NCBI GenBank assembly: GCA_039619475.1
Contig: CM077116.1
Span: 167,479,363-167,543,362, forward strand
Origin: Icerya purchasi
Lineage: Eukaryota > Arthropoda > Insecta > Hemiptera > Monophlebidae
Length of the DNA: 64,000 bases
Direction: 5' to 3'
The notes beneath the pieces are model-generated. The model did no database searches. It saw only the letters and a program-made list of their open reading frames with translations, and was not told the origin of the DNA. The first letter of the stretch is position 1. Each line of letters opens with the position of its first letter. The translations under genes were made by a program, and so were the position numbers. Below are positions 23,834 through 34,482 of this stretch, in pieces.

Positions 23834-23972
23834 CTGATTATACGGGTTATCGAATTTCATATCTTCTAAGAGGTCTTGTAAATCAGATGCATGTAGCACA
23901 TCTTTGATGAATGCGATAGCACCTGGTCCACCATGATCCGAATAATATACGAAAATATTATCTTTGTCAGTA
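23834..23972 (-). CDS. LGMN: Legumain-like exon D, catalytic histidine exon
   Basis: The exon encodes 46 residues beginning TDKDNIFVYYSDHGGPGA. The DHG motif holds the catalytic histidine of clan CD proteases (residue 102 of the 198 residues visible here). It is followed by IAFIKDVLHASDLQDLLEDM, corresponding to legumain LHVKDLNETIHYM. The acceptor is CTATTAACAG, with its first T completing the AGT codon from exon C. The donor is GTAAAT directly after CAG. A tRNA-derived SINE lies only about 105 nt downstream of this donor. Confidence 0.95.
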
Positions 23973-24700
23973 CTGTTAATAGAATAAAAACGACGATTAA
24001 ATAGTGTAAATAAACAAAAAACAACAAATAAATAAAAGAGTTAAATATTTATTTGATATTTTCTTTTTTAGCGATAAAAATGATATGAGAAATTGAAGAA
24101 TTTATTTTTACAAACTGAGATGAAGTAAAGATTGTAGATATGAAATATCGAAGTTGAAATTATCGAAATAAATCAGTTTATAATTTCTGTAGTTGACTCG
24201 TATTTACTTGAAGAGGGCAGTGTAACAATGGCATAAACTGATTTGTTGGCTTTGAATAAATCAAGCCTTATTTGAAGAAAAATTTGAAACTCCACGTGTA
24301 AGGACATAATTAAATCTAGGCAATGCCCGGTACGAAACTTTCTAGCAGTGAGAGTTACATATTAATTTGAACTTCACTTTCGGAATTTATATTATCGGGA
24401 GATCGACTTCTAGCGTGGAACCACACGGGGTAAAATTTAGATTTTTTCTCGGAATTTGGATATACAATTCCGAAAGATTTTCCTTTAATTTAACGACGGG
24501 AAAAAATTAAAATTAAAAATATTTTTTAACTGTAAGAAAAAAAAGGGACCAGCGGGCGACAGTGTGTATAGTGTCATGCATAATAGTCCATCTCGGGAGA
24601 GCCTCGGGCTTTAATCAGGATTATTTAAAACGAATCTTCGAAAACATTCGACTAGTATAACAAATAAAACAAATGTCGATTTTTTTCGGTAACAACCACG
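23973..24700. other. Intron sequence, no recognisable gene
   Basis: This is the sequence upstream of exon D on the minus strand. No motif recognised; a CTCGGGAGAGCCTCGGGCTT word at 24593-24612 may be the tail of a LINE. Confidence 0.45.
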
Positions 24701-24813
24701 TCGCCATATTTTTTTCTTCGGTTGACGTTTCGAATAGTAGTGCTCTATTCATCATCAGAACCATAAATGAAACGACTAAGGAGGAAACCAGTCCTTAAAT
24801 AGATAAGCCAACA

Positions 24814-25320
24814 TCACATTCGACCTTCTGATTGGCTAATGTTATTTCCACTTTTTATTAGGCCGATAACTATCTTCCAGTCAGATTTAATACCGTCACC
24901 TTTATTAAAATTTTTATATTTTTCTATTTCAATCGCCTCTCTGATTAGACGTTTACTTGCGTTTTCGATCTTCGCTATTATTTTTGCGTTTTGAAACTTT
25001 ATCTCATGTTTCGTGCGCTCTACGTGTTCAGCCACCGCGGATTTTTCAATACGTCTCTGTCGACAGTCTGTTTCGTGCTCTTTAATTCTTACATGTACTG
25101 CTCTACCAGTTTGTCCCACGTAACTTAAGCCACACGAACACAGGAGCCTATATACACCTGCTGCATGTAACGGAGGTAAGTCGTCCTTATTGTTCCTTAA
25201 GAAATTTTTTATGTTTTTGTCGGTTCCAAAAACTGGGCGGATTTTATTTTTTCTTAAAATACGGCCGATTTTGTCTGTAACGTTCTTAATGTACGGGGTA
25301 ACGTGATATTCGTAATCCAC
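24814..25320 (-). pseudogene. Penelope-like GIY-YIG endonuclease domain
   Basis: The 168-codon frame contains AGVYRLLCSCGLSYVGQTGR (GIY equivalent G55-V-Y57, YIG equivalent Y67-V-G69, R73) followed by IKEHETDC and AVAEHVERTKHEI, which supply the Cys/His residues typical of Penelope endonucleases. REAIEIEKYKN carries the conserved Glu (E128). This domain appears structurally intact although its RT is not. The frame ends at 24814, and the sequence down to about 24700 is the 3' UTR. Confidence 0.88.
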
Positions 25321-25961
25321 TTATTTTCTTTTTCTGCCTCTTCATTTTTCATTTTCGCTTTCCGAAATTTATTTATTAATTTTTCCGCTTCAAAACTCTT
25401 ATACCCATTTTCCACCATCGCATTTTTTTTTTTTATATTTCTTATTTCATCTTCGATATTTTCTTGATCACAGACTTTTTCTGCCCTCCTTAACAAAGTT
25501 TTAAACACTCCATACTTTTGACTAGGACAATGATGCGAATCCTTGTGTAAATACTTGTTAGTATGGGTTGGTTTGCGAAACACTGAAGTTTTTACACCTC
25601 TCATTGAATTTTTTTCCACCAATACATCTAAAAATCGTAACGTACCATTCTTCTCCTCTTCCACAGTAAATTTAATGTTTTGATGAAAGCTGTTTAGATC
25701 CGCGAGATGTTCCGTTATCTTCTCTTTACCATACTGCCACACTACAAACGTGTTATCCACATAACGCACCCACAACTTCGGGGACCACTTTATAACGATT
25801 TTCTTCTCTAAATCTTCCATAAAGATGTTCGCGAAAATCGGTTCTTGACGTGAGCCCATCGCCATCCCATCATTTCGTTTGTAGATTTCTTCTCTGAAGG
25901 TGAACAGATTCGCACGTACTACTGTTTCGATCAAATTAACAGTTAATTTGTCTACTTTCAT
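25254..25961 (-). pseudogene. Penelope-like reverse transcriptase, partial
   Basis: This 235-codon frame holds RT palm and thumb motifs: LFTFREEIYKRNDGMAMGS (normally followed by PLSP, here RQEP), IFANIFMEDLE, the catalytic box RYVDNTF (D69, N70; the family has DD), GTLRFLDVLV and FRKPTHTNKYLHKDSHHCPSQK. The last of these is typical of Penelope RTs. The end of the frame (TLPRTLRTLQTK) is out of register with the endonuclease frame, so a single-base lesion at about 25320 separates the two domains. Confidence 0.88.
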
Positions 25962-26558
25962 CTCCTTTATTAACTGAATGGTTTCCGGAACTGGTACATT
26001 TTAGATAGGGACACCACAACAAAACTGACCATTATAAATCATTTTCCACGAGAGTTACAGTTTTTAACTTTTCTATAAAGTCGGGTGTATTCCGAATATG
26101 GTGCTCCGTATTTCCTACGAAATTCTTCAATTTAGCCGCAATATATCTGTTAATAAATATTAATTAATTAAGTCGATATTTATTAATTTTGTCATTATTC
26201 GTTCGTTAGACTTTTCATTTTACGCAGCCAGATGTTCGTTATGTAAACAATATAAAATAAATCGCTGGCTAGCGCTCGCTCGTTGGCGTGTTGTTCGTCT
26301 TCGCTAGTTGCCTTTCGTTCGTCTAGTTCTTTATTATGTCGCTTCGTTATACGCTTTTAGCGTCTCCTTTTTTTCGTATTTCGTTATTTCGTTTTACCCA
26401 TTTTTGAAATTATTTTAGAAACAGTCGACTTTTAAGACTTCTATTCTTGTTCAATCGTATTCAATTAAAATACAATTTACTAATTGACCGGTTTGAAAAT
26501 TCATTCGAAAAATATAATTTGGTCCACCGGAATATTAACGAAAATATCGTAACATTTT

Positions 26559-27960
26559 TTGGTCCTTCCCGAGCCGGATACCGTTGAACAAAGACTTTTC
26601 ATCGTAAAATTAAGTAAGTCCGTTCCAATTTATATACGATTAAAAAATTTGTTTAAACTAAAGTCGTTTCGTATTCGTTGTCCATTCCGGTCATTAAGAT
26701 TTTTCACATATTATCGTTCGATTGAAACGGATAAGTTAGAAAGAAACCGTCGCTATATGAAAAGGCAACTAGCATCAATTCGAGCTCGTATTTTAGATGT
26801 CTTAAAAGAAACTTCAAATAGCACGGTCGTAGTAAAAGCTGAGAATGAATTCGAATCATTTAAAACTTATCATGCGCAATTTGAAGAGATTTCTAAACAA
26901 ATTCTCGAATTCGGTGTCGACTCAAATCCAGAAAATGAAGAACAGCTTGAAAACGCTCTTTTTAATGAATGTGAAGAATTAGTATCTACACTGAATTCGA
27001 TTAAAACCGCGATCGCAGTCGCTAAAGATAAGTTCTCAACGCAAAACGATAGAGATTCGATATTAAATTCCACATCGATTGTTCATCGTAATGTTTCGGC
27101 TCAGCCGAGGCTTCCTAAAATTGATATACCCGAATTTAACGGCAACCCTCGCGATTTTTTAAATTGGAAAAATTTATTTTCAAATCTTGTCGTTGATAAT
27201 CTTGACATACCTAATGTCAAAAAATTATATTTTTTAAAACAAGCTCTAAAAGATAAAGCAGCTCCGATAGTTCGAGATTTCGAAATTAACGATCATTCTT
27301 TCGGCGAAGCTTGGTCGACCGTTTTAAATCGTTACGAAAATAAACGAGCGATAATCGAATCGCATTTTCTCGATCTTTTTCATTTGCGCCGCGTCAAAAA
27401 TGACTCTGACATTCAGGAATTATTAGACTGTATAAATGTAACACTTCGAGGCTTGAAAGTCGCGAATGAAGGTTGCGACAATTGGCAATCTTGGATTTCA
27501 TTTTTGATATCGATGAAATTGGACGACGAAACACGTCGCGACTAGGTAAAGTCTTTAACGGATAATACTAAGTATCCTACGTATGAGGAAATCAAAAAGT
27601 TCCTTGAAACTCGAGTTCAAGCGATTGAAAGTCAGCACTTTCGTTGCAATGATGTCTCTAAAAAAACTGAGAAAACGCAGTCGTTTAGTAGTTCTTCAAA
27701 AAATAAATCGACGTTCGTAGCGTCTTCCACAGCCACGTGCGTAATTTGTAAAAACTTACATCCACTTTGGAGATGTCCAGAATTTATTAAACGAACTCCG
27801 ATTGAACGTTACGATATCGTAAAAACTTATCGTCTATGCATTTTATGTTTTGCGAAAGATCATCGCGTTTCCGAGTGCAGAAATCGAAAATGCACAAATT
27901 GTAATCAAAATCATAATACAATCTTACACCGCAACAATTTTAAATCGCATCTCAAAAACG
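26559..27960 (+). pseudogene. BEL/Pao gag-like protein with zinc knuckles
   Basis: The frame contains a coiled N-terminal region and the DUF1759 hallmark LPKIDIPEFNGNPRDFLNWK (about 27112-27170), then FLKQALKDKAAPIVRDF and AWSTVLNRYENKRAIIE. An in-frame TAG at 27543 interrupts it, after which the same frame goes on with SLTDNTKYPTYEEIKKFLE. Three Cys-His clusters follow: CVICKNLHPLWRC, CILCFAKDHRVSEC and CTNCNQNHNTILH. The first codon of the open frame is TTG and the first ATG is at 26757, so the true start is uncertain. Confidence 0.8.
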
Positions 27961-27974
27961 AATTCGACGGAATG

Positions 27975-28435
27975 TTTTAAAATCGAAAATCCTTCAACAG
28001 TCGAGAGTAATCCAAATTCACAGAAATCAGTTGAGTTAGTCGGTTCCTCTAATAAAACTTGCCAACAAGTTTCAACAAATAATCTGGTAATATTAGCAAC
28101 GGCAGTTTTAAAAGTTAAAGTCCGAAATAATCGCTACGTATTAGCAAGAGCACTTCTTGACTCTGCTTCGCAGGTTACGCTAGTTACCGAAAATTTCGTT
28201 CGAAAAAACAATTTACCGTGTTTTCACAACTCGAGTGAAACGTCTATAGTAGGTACAACTTCAGACATTCTCGATTGCAGTAAATCTAGTTTCCTTAATA
28301 TTAGCTCTCGATTTTCGAAATTTGAAATTCGCATAGAACCAGATATCGTTCCATTTATATCGTATAAATCACCCACAAACGTTATTCGTGAAACGGCTAA
28401 TAAATTTAAAGACCTACGTATGGCGGACGAAGTAT
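27975..28435 (+). pseudogene. BEL/Pao aspartic protease (DUF1758), truncated
   Basis: Continuing after a frame change at about 27970, the sequence reads LATAVLKVKVRNNRYVLARA, then LLDSASQVTLVTENFVRKNN, the retropepsin active-site region with DSAS in place of DTGS as is usual in this family. It then breaks off at KDLRMADE, where poly-T and an unrelated LINE 3' end begin. Confidence 0.8.
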
Positions 28436-30790
28436 TTTTTTTTTTTTTTTTCTACCCTGGGCGCGCCAGCGGCCTTGACCCAGCAACATGAAAAATTAAC
28501 AGTTATAACTGAATAACCAGGCGGTCAGAAATGGAGAGGACAAAGGACAGTAGCAATGGGATAACTGAAGGCAATGGGAAGGAAAGAATATAGGTAGCGT
28601 TAAAGGGAGTAGGAAGACCCAAAACTAAAAGTTGGGTGTAAAGAATAGAGCGTTCGTTAGAGAGTGCTGAACATTCGAATAGGATGTGATTTGAATCACA
28701 AATATAAGAAGGCTCAGAAGCGTGAAGAGAGCAGAAAGGAGAAGGGGACAAAGCGAATCGAAAGCGAGAAGAGGGGAGAAGAGAATGATTGATTCTAAGC
28801 CTAATTAAGGAAACAACAGTGGAACGACGACAGATAGGAATAGATTGAAACCAAGGCAGGAAACTAGGAACCGGTTGAATAAGACGGTACTGAGAAAAGC
28901 GATTTGAGATATTAGAAGTATAAGGATTGAGAAAAGGGAAGACAAAAACAGTAAGGAGAAACAATAGTTGGTATAAGGTAAAAAGAAAAGCAAAGACATT
29001 CTCGTATTAATGTGATTGAAATAGCTTGCCAGAGAAACGGCGGAAAGTAAATTGTAACGATTAGAAATCCGGAGGAAGTAAGTCAGGGCTAATAAATTAG
29101 AAGGGAATTCCAAGAGTAATGAAAAGAAGGAAGAAAGAGAGTATTCGCGAAGGAAATCGTAGGAGGCAAACAAAAATATTTTGCTAAGAGCAAACAGGTT
29201 TTTAAACCTTTGTATAGATGAAATGATACCCGTTAGGGTTAAATTATGCTGCGCAAAGCTTCTTGCTACATAGCTCTTGCTATATGCGCTAGTCAATCTC
29301 ACCGCTGAACCAGTAGAGCATCAAATGCGAGAAAAAACAGAAATAATTAAAATGCAACCGAGTTCAAGTATTGAGCAAGTTATCTTGACGTCAGCACATT
29401 CGAAAGAGAAAAAGATGTAATAAATGTACTGAAGACGACAGTGCTTTTGAACACTTCAACGACCGTACGATTTACAAATAAGGAAGAAATGGAGACATTG
29501 AATAATACAATTAAACAGTTATACAACTGATTTAAATATCTTATTTTGTATGTTAGCAGAAATATTGAATAAGAAAGAAGTAAAGAAAATTTAGGGTATT
29601 TGAAGAGAGACAGAAGAAAACAAAAAGAAGAAAATTCAGCTCCGAATCTTCTTATTTTCCTTGCTAGTTTCTTAATCATAGAACGAGGAATTAATTTAAC
29701 TGTGCGTTACTATAAAGAATCAACAAAAAAAAAAGAAGAAACAATGTTATTAGAAGAGAGTATTTCCAAGATGGCTGAAGAAATTTTCAATTAAAGGAGA
29801 AGAAATTGGATGAAAAGAGTTAGGAGTGACCAACGAGGCAGGATTATCCTTAGCAAGATTTGGGAGAATACTATTAATCGAAGTAGAATTATACAGACTA
29901 GGAGTAGCGCATCCATTAGAGGGAGATGGGATACGGTTAGATGGAAGAGTAGGAAACTGCGGAAAGGGTTGGATTTTATGGAAGGTAGGAGATTTAGGAC
30001 GCGGGAAAAAATTAGTGTGGAAGGAGCGAGGTGATGTACGAGGCTTAGGACAATTATTAGGAGAAGAGCTAGACATTGATGTTTGGTCGGCATATAAAAA
30101 AGCACGAGATGTTAAATTGTTATTTTTAAATTGAGAGGCCTCCCGGAATGAAATATTCTCAAATGCCATAATGCGTTTTATATCCTTCTGCCTGATCCAT
30201 TTAGCGGGAGATTGATCAATAGCAGAGTGTGTTCTTTTGCAATTACGACAGATAGGCGGTTCCTGTAGGTTGCTGGATTTCGAGGCTGGGTGCTTAGAAA
30301 TACAGTGCGAACAGATGTTAGAAGAACTACGACAGTACTTTGCGATATATCCAAAAAGAAAACATTTGGAACACTGCGTAGGCGATCGGAGGAAATCGCA
30401 TCTTGAAAATCAAAATGAATTTCGTAAGAGTGGTACTATAAAATCTGAATTCGACTGAACGAGTAGGAATTTTAATACCGTCCGAAGAACGGCATATATG
30501 GCGGATACAGGCGTTGGGGATTAGCGATTCGATTCCTTCGGAAAAAGACAGATGCTCGCCGGAGATGACGCCTATTCCGAATAATACGCTATTATAGATA
30601 TACACTTTGATGTTATGTTGCGCGAAAAAACTAGGATGCGCAAAAAAGGCGTTAGCGGAATTAACGGATGAAAATTTGATTCCGACGCGACCTCTGCCTT
30701 GAGGGACAATGCATGGAGAAAATATTAAATTCTCTTTATTACTATTATTACTACTATTATTCTCCAAAGACTCGCAGCTATGTTGGTTAG
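28436..30790 (-). mobile_element. LINE copy of the abundant family, internally deleted
   Basis: The 3' end at 28436 (poly-T, then the complement of GGTCAAGGCCGCTGGCGCGC) is shared with the copy ending at 40567. From its 5' end on the minus strand it carries ORF1 (30767 to about 29750), then poorly resolved sequence (29750-28985), then the ORF2 C-terminus (CRRSTVVSLIRLRINHSLLP, YICDSNHILFECSALSNERS, LVLGLPTPFNATYILSFPL). Endonuclease, RT and RNase H are missing. It interrupts the BEL/Pao element. Confidence 0.8.
29750..30767 (-). pseudogene. LINE ORF1 (gag-like, zinc knuckles), frameshifted
   Basis: It begins with ATG (MENNSSNNSNKENLIFSP). The domain GRVGIKFSSVNSANAFFAHP, VYIYNSVLFGIGVI, HLSFSEGIESLIPNACIRHI and SVEFRFYSTTLTKFILIFKM corresponds to the RRM-like part of I-clade ORF1 proteins. 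It is followed, in another frame, by CCHC-like clusters (SSNICSHCISKHPA, EPPICRNCKRTHSA) and a Ser/Pro-rich tail (29750-30169). At least one frameshift near 30330 separates the two parts. Confidence 0.7.
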
Positions 30791-30924
30791 ATTTGTAATA
30801 CGGCTAATATATTTAGCAAGTACTAGAAATTTTCTCCATCTTGATGGTTAAGGAAGGTCCTTACATTTGTAGCGGCGTTTAATAAAATCGATTTTTGTAT
30901 CAGATCTACTATGTATATATGGCG

Positions 30925-31559
30925 CCAATTATAACTTACTTATATTCTTAACTAAACTATTCGGTGTGTTATACTATTATTTCCAACAACTAGCGGTATT
31001 ATTTTAACTATATTAATCTTCAGCGTATGCTTCATCTGTTCGCTAAGTTTTTCATATTTATTGACTTTGTACTCGAATACTTTACTTATATTTCTGCTAT
31101 CCGGGACAGCGATATAACATACTTGATTTCTTCTTTTTATCCATTACTAAAATAGCCGGCCTATTATATTCCACTGTTTTATCCGTCACACAGTTCTATC
31201 CCAGTATAATTTATACTGCTCATTCTCCAAAATTTTTTCAGCAACATATTTGTAATATGGTTGATTAGATTTAATTAAGCCGTATTTAACTCCGATTTTT
31301 TGGTGAGCTATAGCAGCTACATTGTTGTACCTATTCATATAAAAAATTGCGCTGCTAACTGTTTACATCCACTTAAAATAGGCTTAATTGTTTCACTTTC
31401 TTTTCCACATTTCCTGCATTTATCCGAGATATTAGGGTCTTTAATAATATATCTTCTGTAATTTCTTGTTGTTATGGCTTGATCTTGGATTGCTGCTACA
31501 AACGGCCCCTCTGTTTCTGGAAATAATTCGCCACTTGTTTGATAAATATTTATCCACAT
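30925..31559 (-). pseudogene. R4/R2-like zinc finger and restriction-like endonuclease
   Basis: The frame 31335-31559 carries MWINIYQTSGELFPETEGPF, AAIQDQAITTRNYRRYIIKD and the CRKCGKESETIKPILSGC cluster. Beyond a frame change, minus-strand reading gives RYNNVAAIAHQKIGVKYGLI, YYKYVAEKILENEQYKLYWD, TDKTVEYNRPAILVMDKKKK, and SEQMKHTLKINIVKIIPLVV. NRPAILVMDK matches the PD-(D/E)XK-like site of these nucleases, in which the second acidic position is usually D. Confidence 0.72.
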
Positions 31560-31561
31560 TC

Positions 31562-32083
31562 TTATCTTTTAATTCTTGTGGGAATTTTCCAATGAAGTGC
31601 TTTTGTACTCCATGTTTCTTTTAAGTCTATTCGGTTGTTAATAAAACTAGCACTATTTAAATTAAGCGGGGTGTAGTTCTTATCTGACTGTTTTATTGCA
31701 GCATGTAAATCTGATCCCACACATCTATAATTAAAATATTTCTTCATTTTCTCTATTTGGCTATTTAGTAAATTCTCCAAGTGTATTAATTCTCTTCCTT
31801 CTTCACTCCTTTTAATGTACATCCTTTCGATAGCCGCTTCCGGATGGTGCATCCTTGCTTTTGTTAGACATTTGCACATTATAATATTAATTCTGTCAAT
31901 ATCAGTTTTATTCCATCGTATCACCCCGAAAGAGTATGTTAAAATCGGAACTGCATATGTATTGATAGCATGAAATAAGGATTTGATTTTTAATTGTGTT
32001 TTTATTAGTTTCTTTATTCTATTAATATAATTTGTAGTTAGCTGTTCTTTCATGATTTTGTGATTAATTCGTTTGCTTTGCAT
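31562..32083 (-). pseudogene. R4/R2-like RT thumb region
   Basis: The open frame of 173 codons contains LFHAINTYAVPILTYSFGVI, RINIIMCKCLTKARMHHPEA and IHLENLLNSQIEKMKKYF, all typical of the post-palm region of R2/R4 RTs. The frame continues upstream through YLEIM to the DNA transposon junction at 32096. Downstream, a frame change near 31560 leads into the zinc-finger frame 31335-31559. Confidence 0.82.
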
Positions 32084-32299
32084 TATTTCTAAGTACTTAT
32101 ATCAGTGGCGGATCCAGAGAGACATTTGGGGGGGGGGAATTTTTTTTTGATTAAGAACTGTATTTCAATAGCGATTTTTTTTGCAATACGAATTTTCGTA
32201 CAAAGGCGCCAAGCCAAGCACCGCCGTTAGGCTTAATATTCACTTAGAACCTTTTTAAAATAAAACTTAGGTAATAAACTTTAATTTTTTTTTTATATC

Positions 32300-32695
32300 A
32301 GGTTTTTTTTTTGTTTATTTTTAAACGGTTTCGGTGTCAGCATTGGCTCAATTACATGAGCTTAAATCACCAACTCAGATTCTGAGGCGATCAGAGGTAG
32401 AGAGTATAAAGGAGAGTAGGAGGGGAATAACGGCTAGAGATGGGAAGGAAAGGATAAAGGAAGCATTGAAAGGGGTAGGAAGATCCAACGTCAAGAGTTC
32501 GGCGTATAGATGAGAGCACTCAGGAAAAAGAGCAGGCCATTCAAAAAGGATATGGTTGGGGTCACATATAAGGGCATGATCAGTAGAGTGGAGAGAACAA
32601 AAAGGAGAGGGTGAAAGAGAAAAGGAAAAACGAGAAGAGGGAAGGAGAGAATGACCTAGTCTTAGTCTGATTAAGGAAACAATAGCCGGCTTGAG
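32300..32695 (-). mobile_element. 5'-truncated LINE copy of the abundant family, inside the DNA transposon
   Basis: The minus strand reads VSLIRLRLGHSLLPSSRFSF, LICDPNHILFEWPALFPECS and LLTLDLPTPFNASFILSF, the C-terminal block of the abundant LINE family. A poly-T track at about 32306 marks its tail. Confidence 0.75.
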
Positions 32696-33039
32696 AAACT
32701 AAATGCTACATGATCTGGTGGGTTATGTATCGAGTACTTATTTAACAGACAATAATATTTTTTGAATTTTTTTTTTCTGAAAGACGCGTGTGATTGATTT
32801 CAGTTTGATCTACCATTTAGGCTAGATTGTTTTGTCTGGGTATTAATATTGAAAATTATATATGTGTTAATCTGCAGATTTTAAGTGTAATGTTTTTTAT
32901 TCAATTGAGTAATGTAAATCACTGTAGGATGTTATTTTTGTCAGTAAATTTTGGTTTTAAAACTAAGAAAGCGATTTTTTGAAATTTATCTGGCAAAGTT
33001 AAATTTCTCAAATTGAAGTTTCCTATATTGAAGTGTCTG

Positions 33040-33319
33040 ATGTCGACATACTTACTGCAGTGAAAGATTACATGATTGGCGTTTTCTTAAGGCTGCTGCT
33101 ATCTTCCTGATTGCATAATTCACAGCATGTTCTATAGACAGACCTTGTCTGAATCCAAATTGTCTTTTATCTAAAAACTTTGTTGAGTTCAGATGGCAAG
33201 ACATCCTACTTTTTTAATAGCTTTTCGTAAATTTTTCTTACAGTATTTAAAAGACATATTGGGCGATAGAAGATTATTAGATTTGCATCTTTGTTTGATT
33301 TTTAAAGTAGGATTACCCC

Positions 33320-33352
<33 letters not shown>

Positions 33353-33650
33353 TCTTTTGGATTAATTCTAGTGTCTTATTTGTAATATTGTCAGGTCCAG
33401 CAGCTCTGTTGTTTTTTAAATTTTTTATAATGATATTTCATGCGGAAGTATCAAGAGGAGTCATTTGTTTGTTGCTGTCTTCGTCAGTACTGTCTAACAG
33501 ACAAATAAATAACAGGGAGTAGTTTAGATTCTCTGTCACATTGGTGATTTTATCATTATTTTTTGTGAAAAGTGGAATATTGTTTGGTTTGTTTGATTTC
33601 TGACACGTTAATTTGTAGCTTAAGCCCTATGGTTTGACATTTTCAGAGCA
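33040..33650 (-). mobile_element. Jockey/CR1-like RT fragment inside the DNA transposon
   Basis: On the minus strand the motifs LKNNRAAGPDNITNKTLELI, IIFYRPICLLNTVRKIYEKL and LDKRQFGFRQGLSIEHAV follow in the order of RT blocks 1 to 3 and are separated by frame changes. A poly-A of about 25 nt at 33321-33345 interrupts it. Confidence 0.72.
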
Positions 33651-34390
33651 AATTTGGGGGGGAAAGTTATATAATTACGTAATATCTTCTGTGGTAGGCA
33701 GTAGATTTGAGAAATACGTTGTTTCATAAAGAAAATCAAATAACGACCTCTTTAGAAATTTAAAAATGTTTTAAAAATACATAATTATTACAATTTAATT
33801 TAAATTTTATTTTATTTTTAGGTAAAGAATAAAAAATTATAAAATTCTAGCTAAAATGGTAGTTTAGAATTTGAATTGTAAGAAAGTTTACTTCTTTTTT
33901 ATTTTTGTTAGTAATCCGATGTGAATTCTTTCTTTGTGAGCAAGTACAAAAAATATATATATATTTATCTTTGATCTATTTTCATTTACATTATAAAATA
34001 AAAATTAAAAATAAATAAGAAAGGCAAAAGATCAAAGAGAACAGTATTAAATATTAGTTATAATTAAATCCATAGGTAACATTTATACAAATCTTTTATA
34101 TAAATTAAGTTTCTCTGTTATAACAAATTTTTTTCTTAGTGGCTTCGGATCTTGGGGGGGGATGTCCCCTATCCCACCCCCCGTGGATCCGCCACTGCTT
34201 ATATAAGTTTTTTTCATTCATTGATTTTATGTACTGTTCTTTCTTTGTTATAAACCCTTCCTGCTTTCCTATTTTTCCTTTATATACATTTTGTAATCTA
34301 CATTTATCAATCCCAAATTTCATTTTAATATCTCTAGAAAAATTTTCTGTTAATTTTAATAAATTATTTATGCCATTTTTATTTCCGGAT

Positions 34391-34482
34391 TATTATTATT
34401 ATTATTATTACCATTATTATCATTAATATTATTTTTATTGTTGTTGTTGTTGGCGATGGTGGTGGAGGTAATGATGTCCTGT

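Larger units (their letters stand above)
24700..26155 (-). mobile_element. Penelope-like element, 5'-truncated, RT inactivated
   Basis: Minus-strand reading gives, in order, AAKLKNFVGNTE, HIRNTPDFIEKLKTVTLVEN, VSFVVVSL (RT motif A, normally VSFDVVSL), then the RT frame (25254-25961) and the GIY-YIG endonuclease frame (24814-25320). RT followed by GIY-YIG is the hallmark of Penelope elements. The catalytic Asp of motif A is Val and the YVDD box is YVDN. Frame changes occur near 25975 and 25320. Confidence 0.9.
26200..28435 (+). mobile_element. BEL/Pao LTR retrotransposon, 5' part (leader, gag, protease)
   Basis: Leader or LTR-like sequence (26200-26555) leads to TTTGGTCCTTCCCGAGCCGG, the word found at the start of gag in BEL elements. 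A gag region, zinc knuckles and a retropepsin follow. The element is cut off at 28435, where an antisense LINE begins. No RT, RNase H or integrase and no 3' LTR was found on the far side. Confidence 0.8.
32103..34197. mobile_element. DNA transposon, non-autonomous, with CAGTGGCGGATCC inverted ends
   Basis: The left end CAGTGGCGGATCC and the right end GGATCCGCCACTG are perfect 13-bp inverted repeats, each followed inward by a G-rich or C-rich run. The element is flanked by the direct repeat CTTATAT (32096-32102 and 34198-34204). Removing the element and one repeat restores an uninterrupted reading frame in the R4-like LINE. No transposase was found inside; it holds LINE fragments at 32300-32695 and 33040-33650. 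The end sequence resembles hAT-type elements, but hAT elements usually give 8 bp. Confidence 0.85.
30795..34390 (-). mobile_element. R4/R2-like LINE, 3' half, split by a DNA transposon
   Basis: The segments at 34205-34390 and 30795-32095 are one element interrupted by 32103-34197. On the minus strand they read MKFGIDKCRLQNVYKGKIGK, NEKNLYK, then across the insertion site YLEIMQSKRINHKIMKEQL, FHAINTYAVPILTYSFGVIR and ARMHHPEAAIERMYIKR. A CX2CX7-type cluster CRKCGKESETIK and a restriction-like endonuclease region (WDRTV, EYNRPAILVMDK, SEQMKHTLKINIVKIIPLVV) follow. This gene order and the C-terminal nuclease type are those of R4, Dong and R2 elements. The 5' side ends in a (TTA)n run. Confidence 0.82.
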
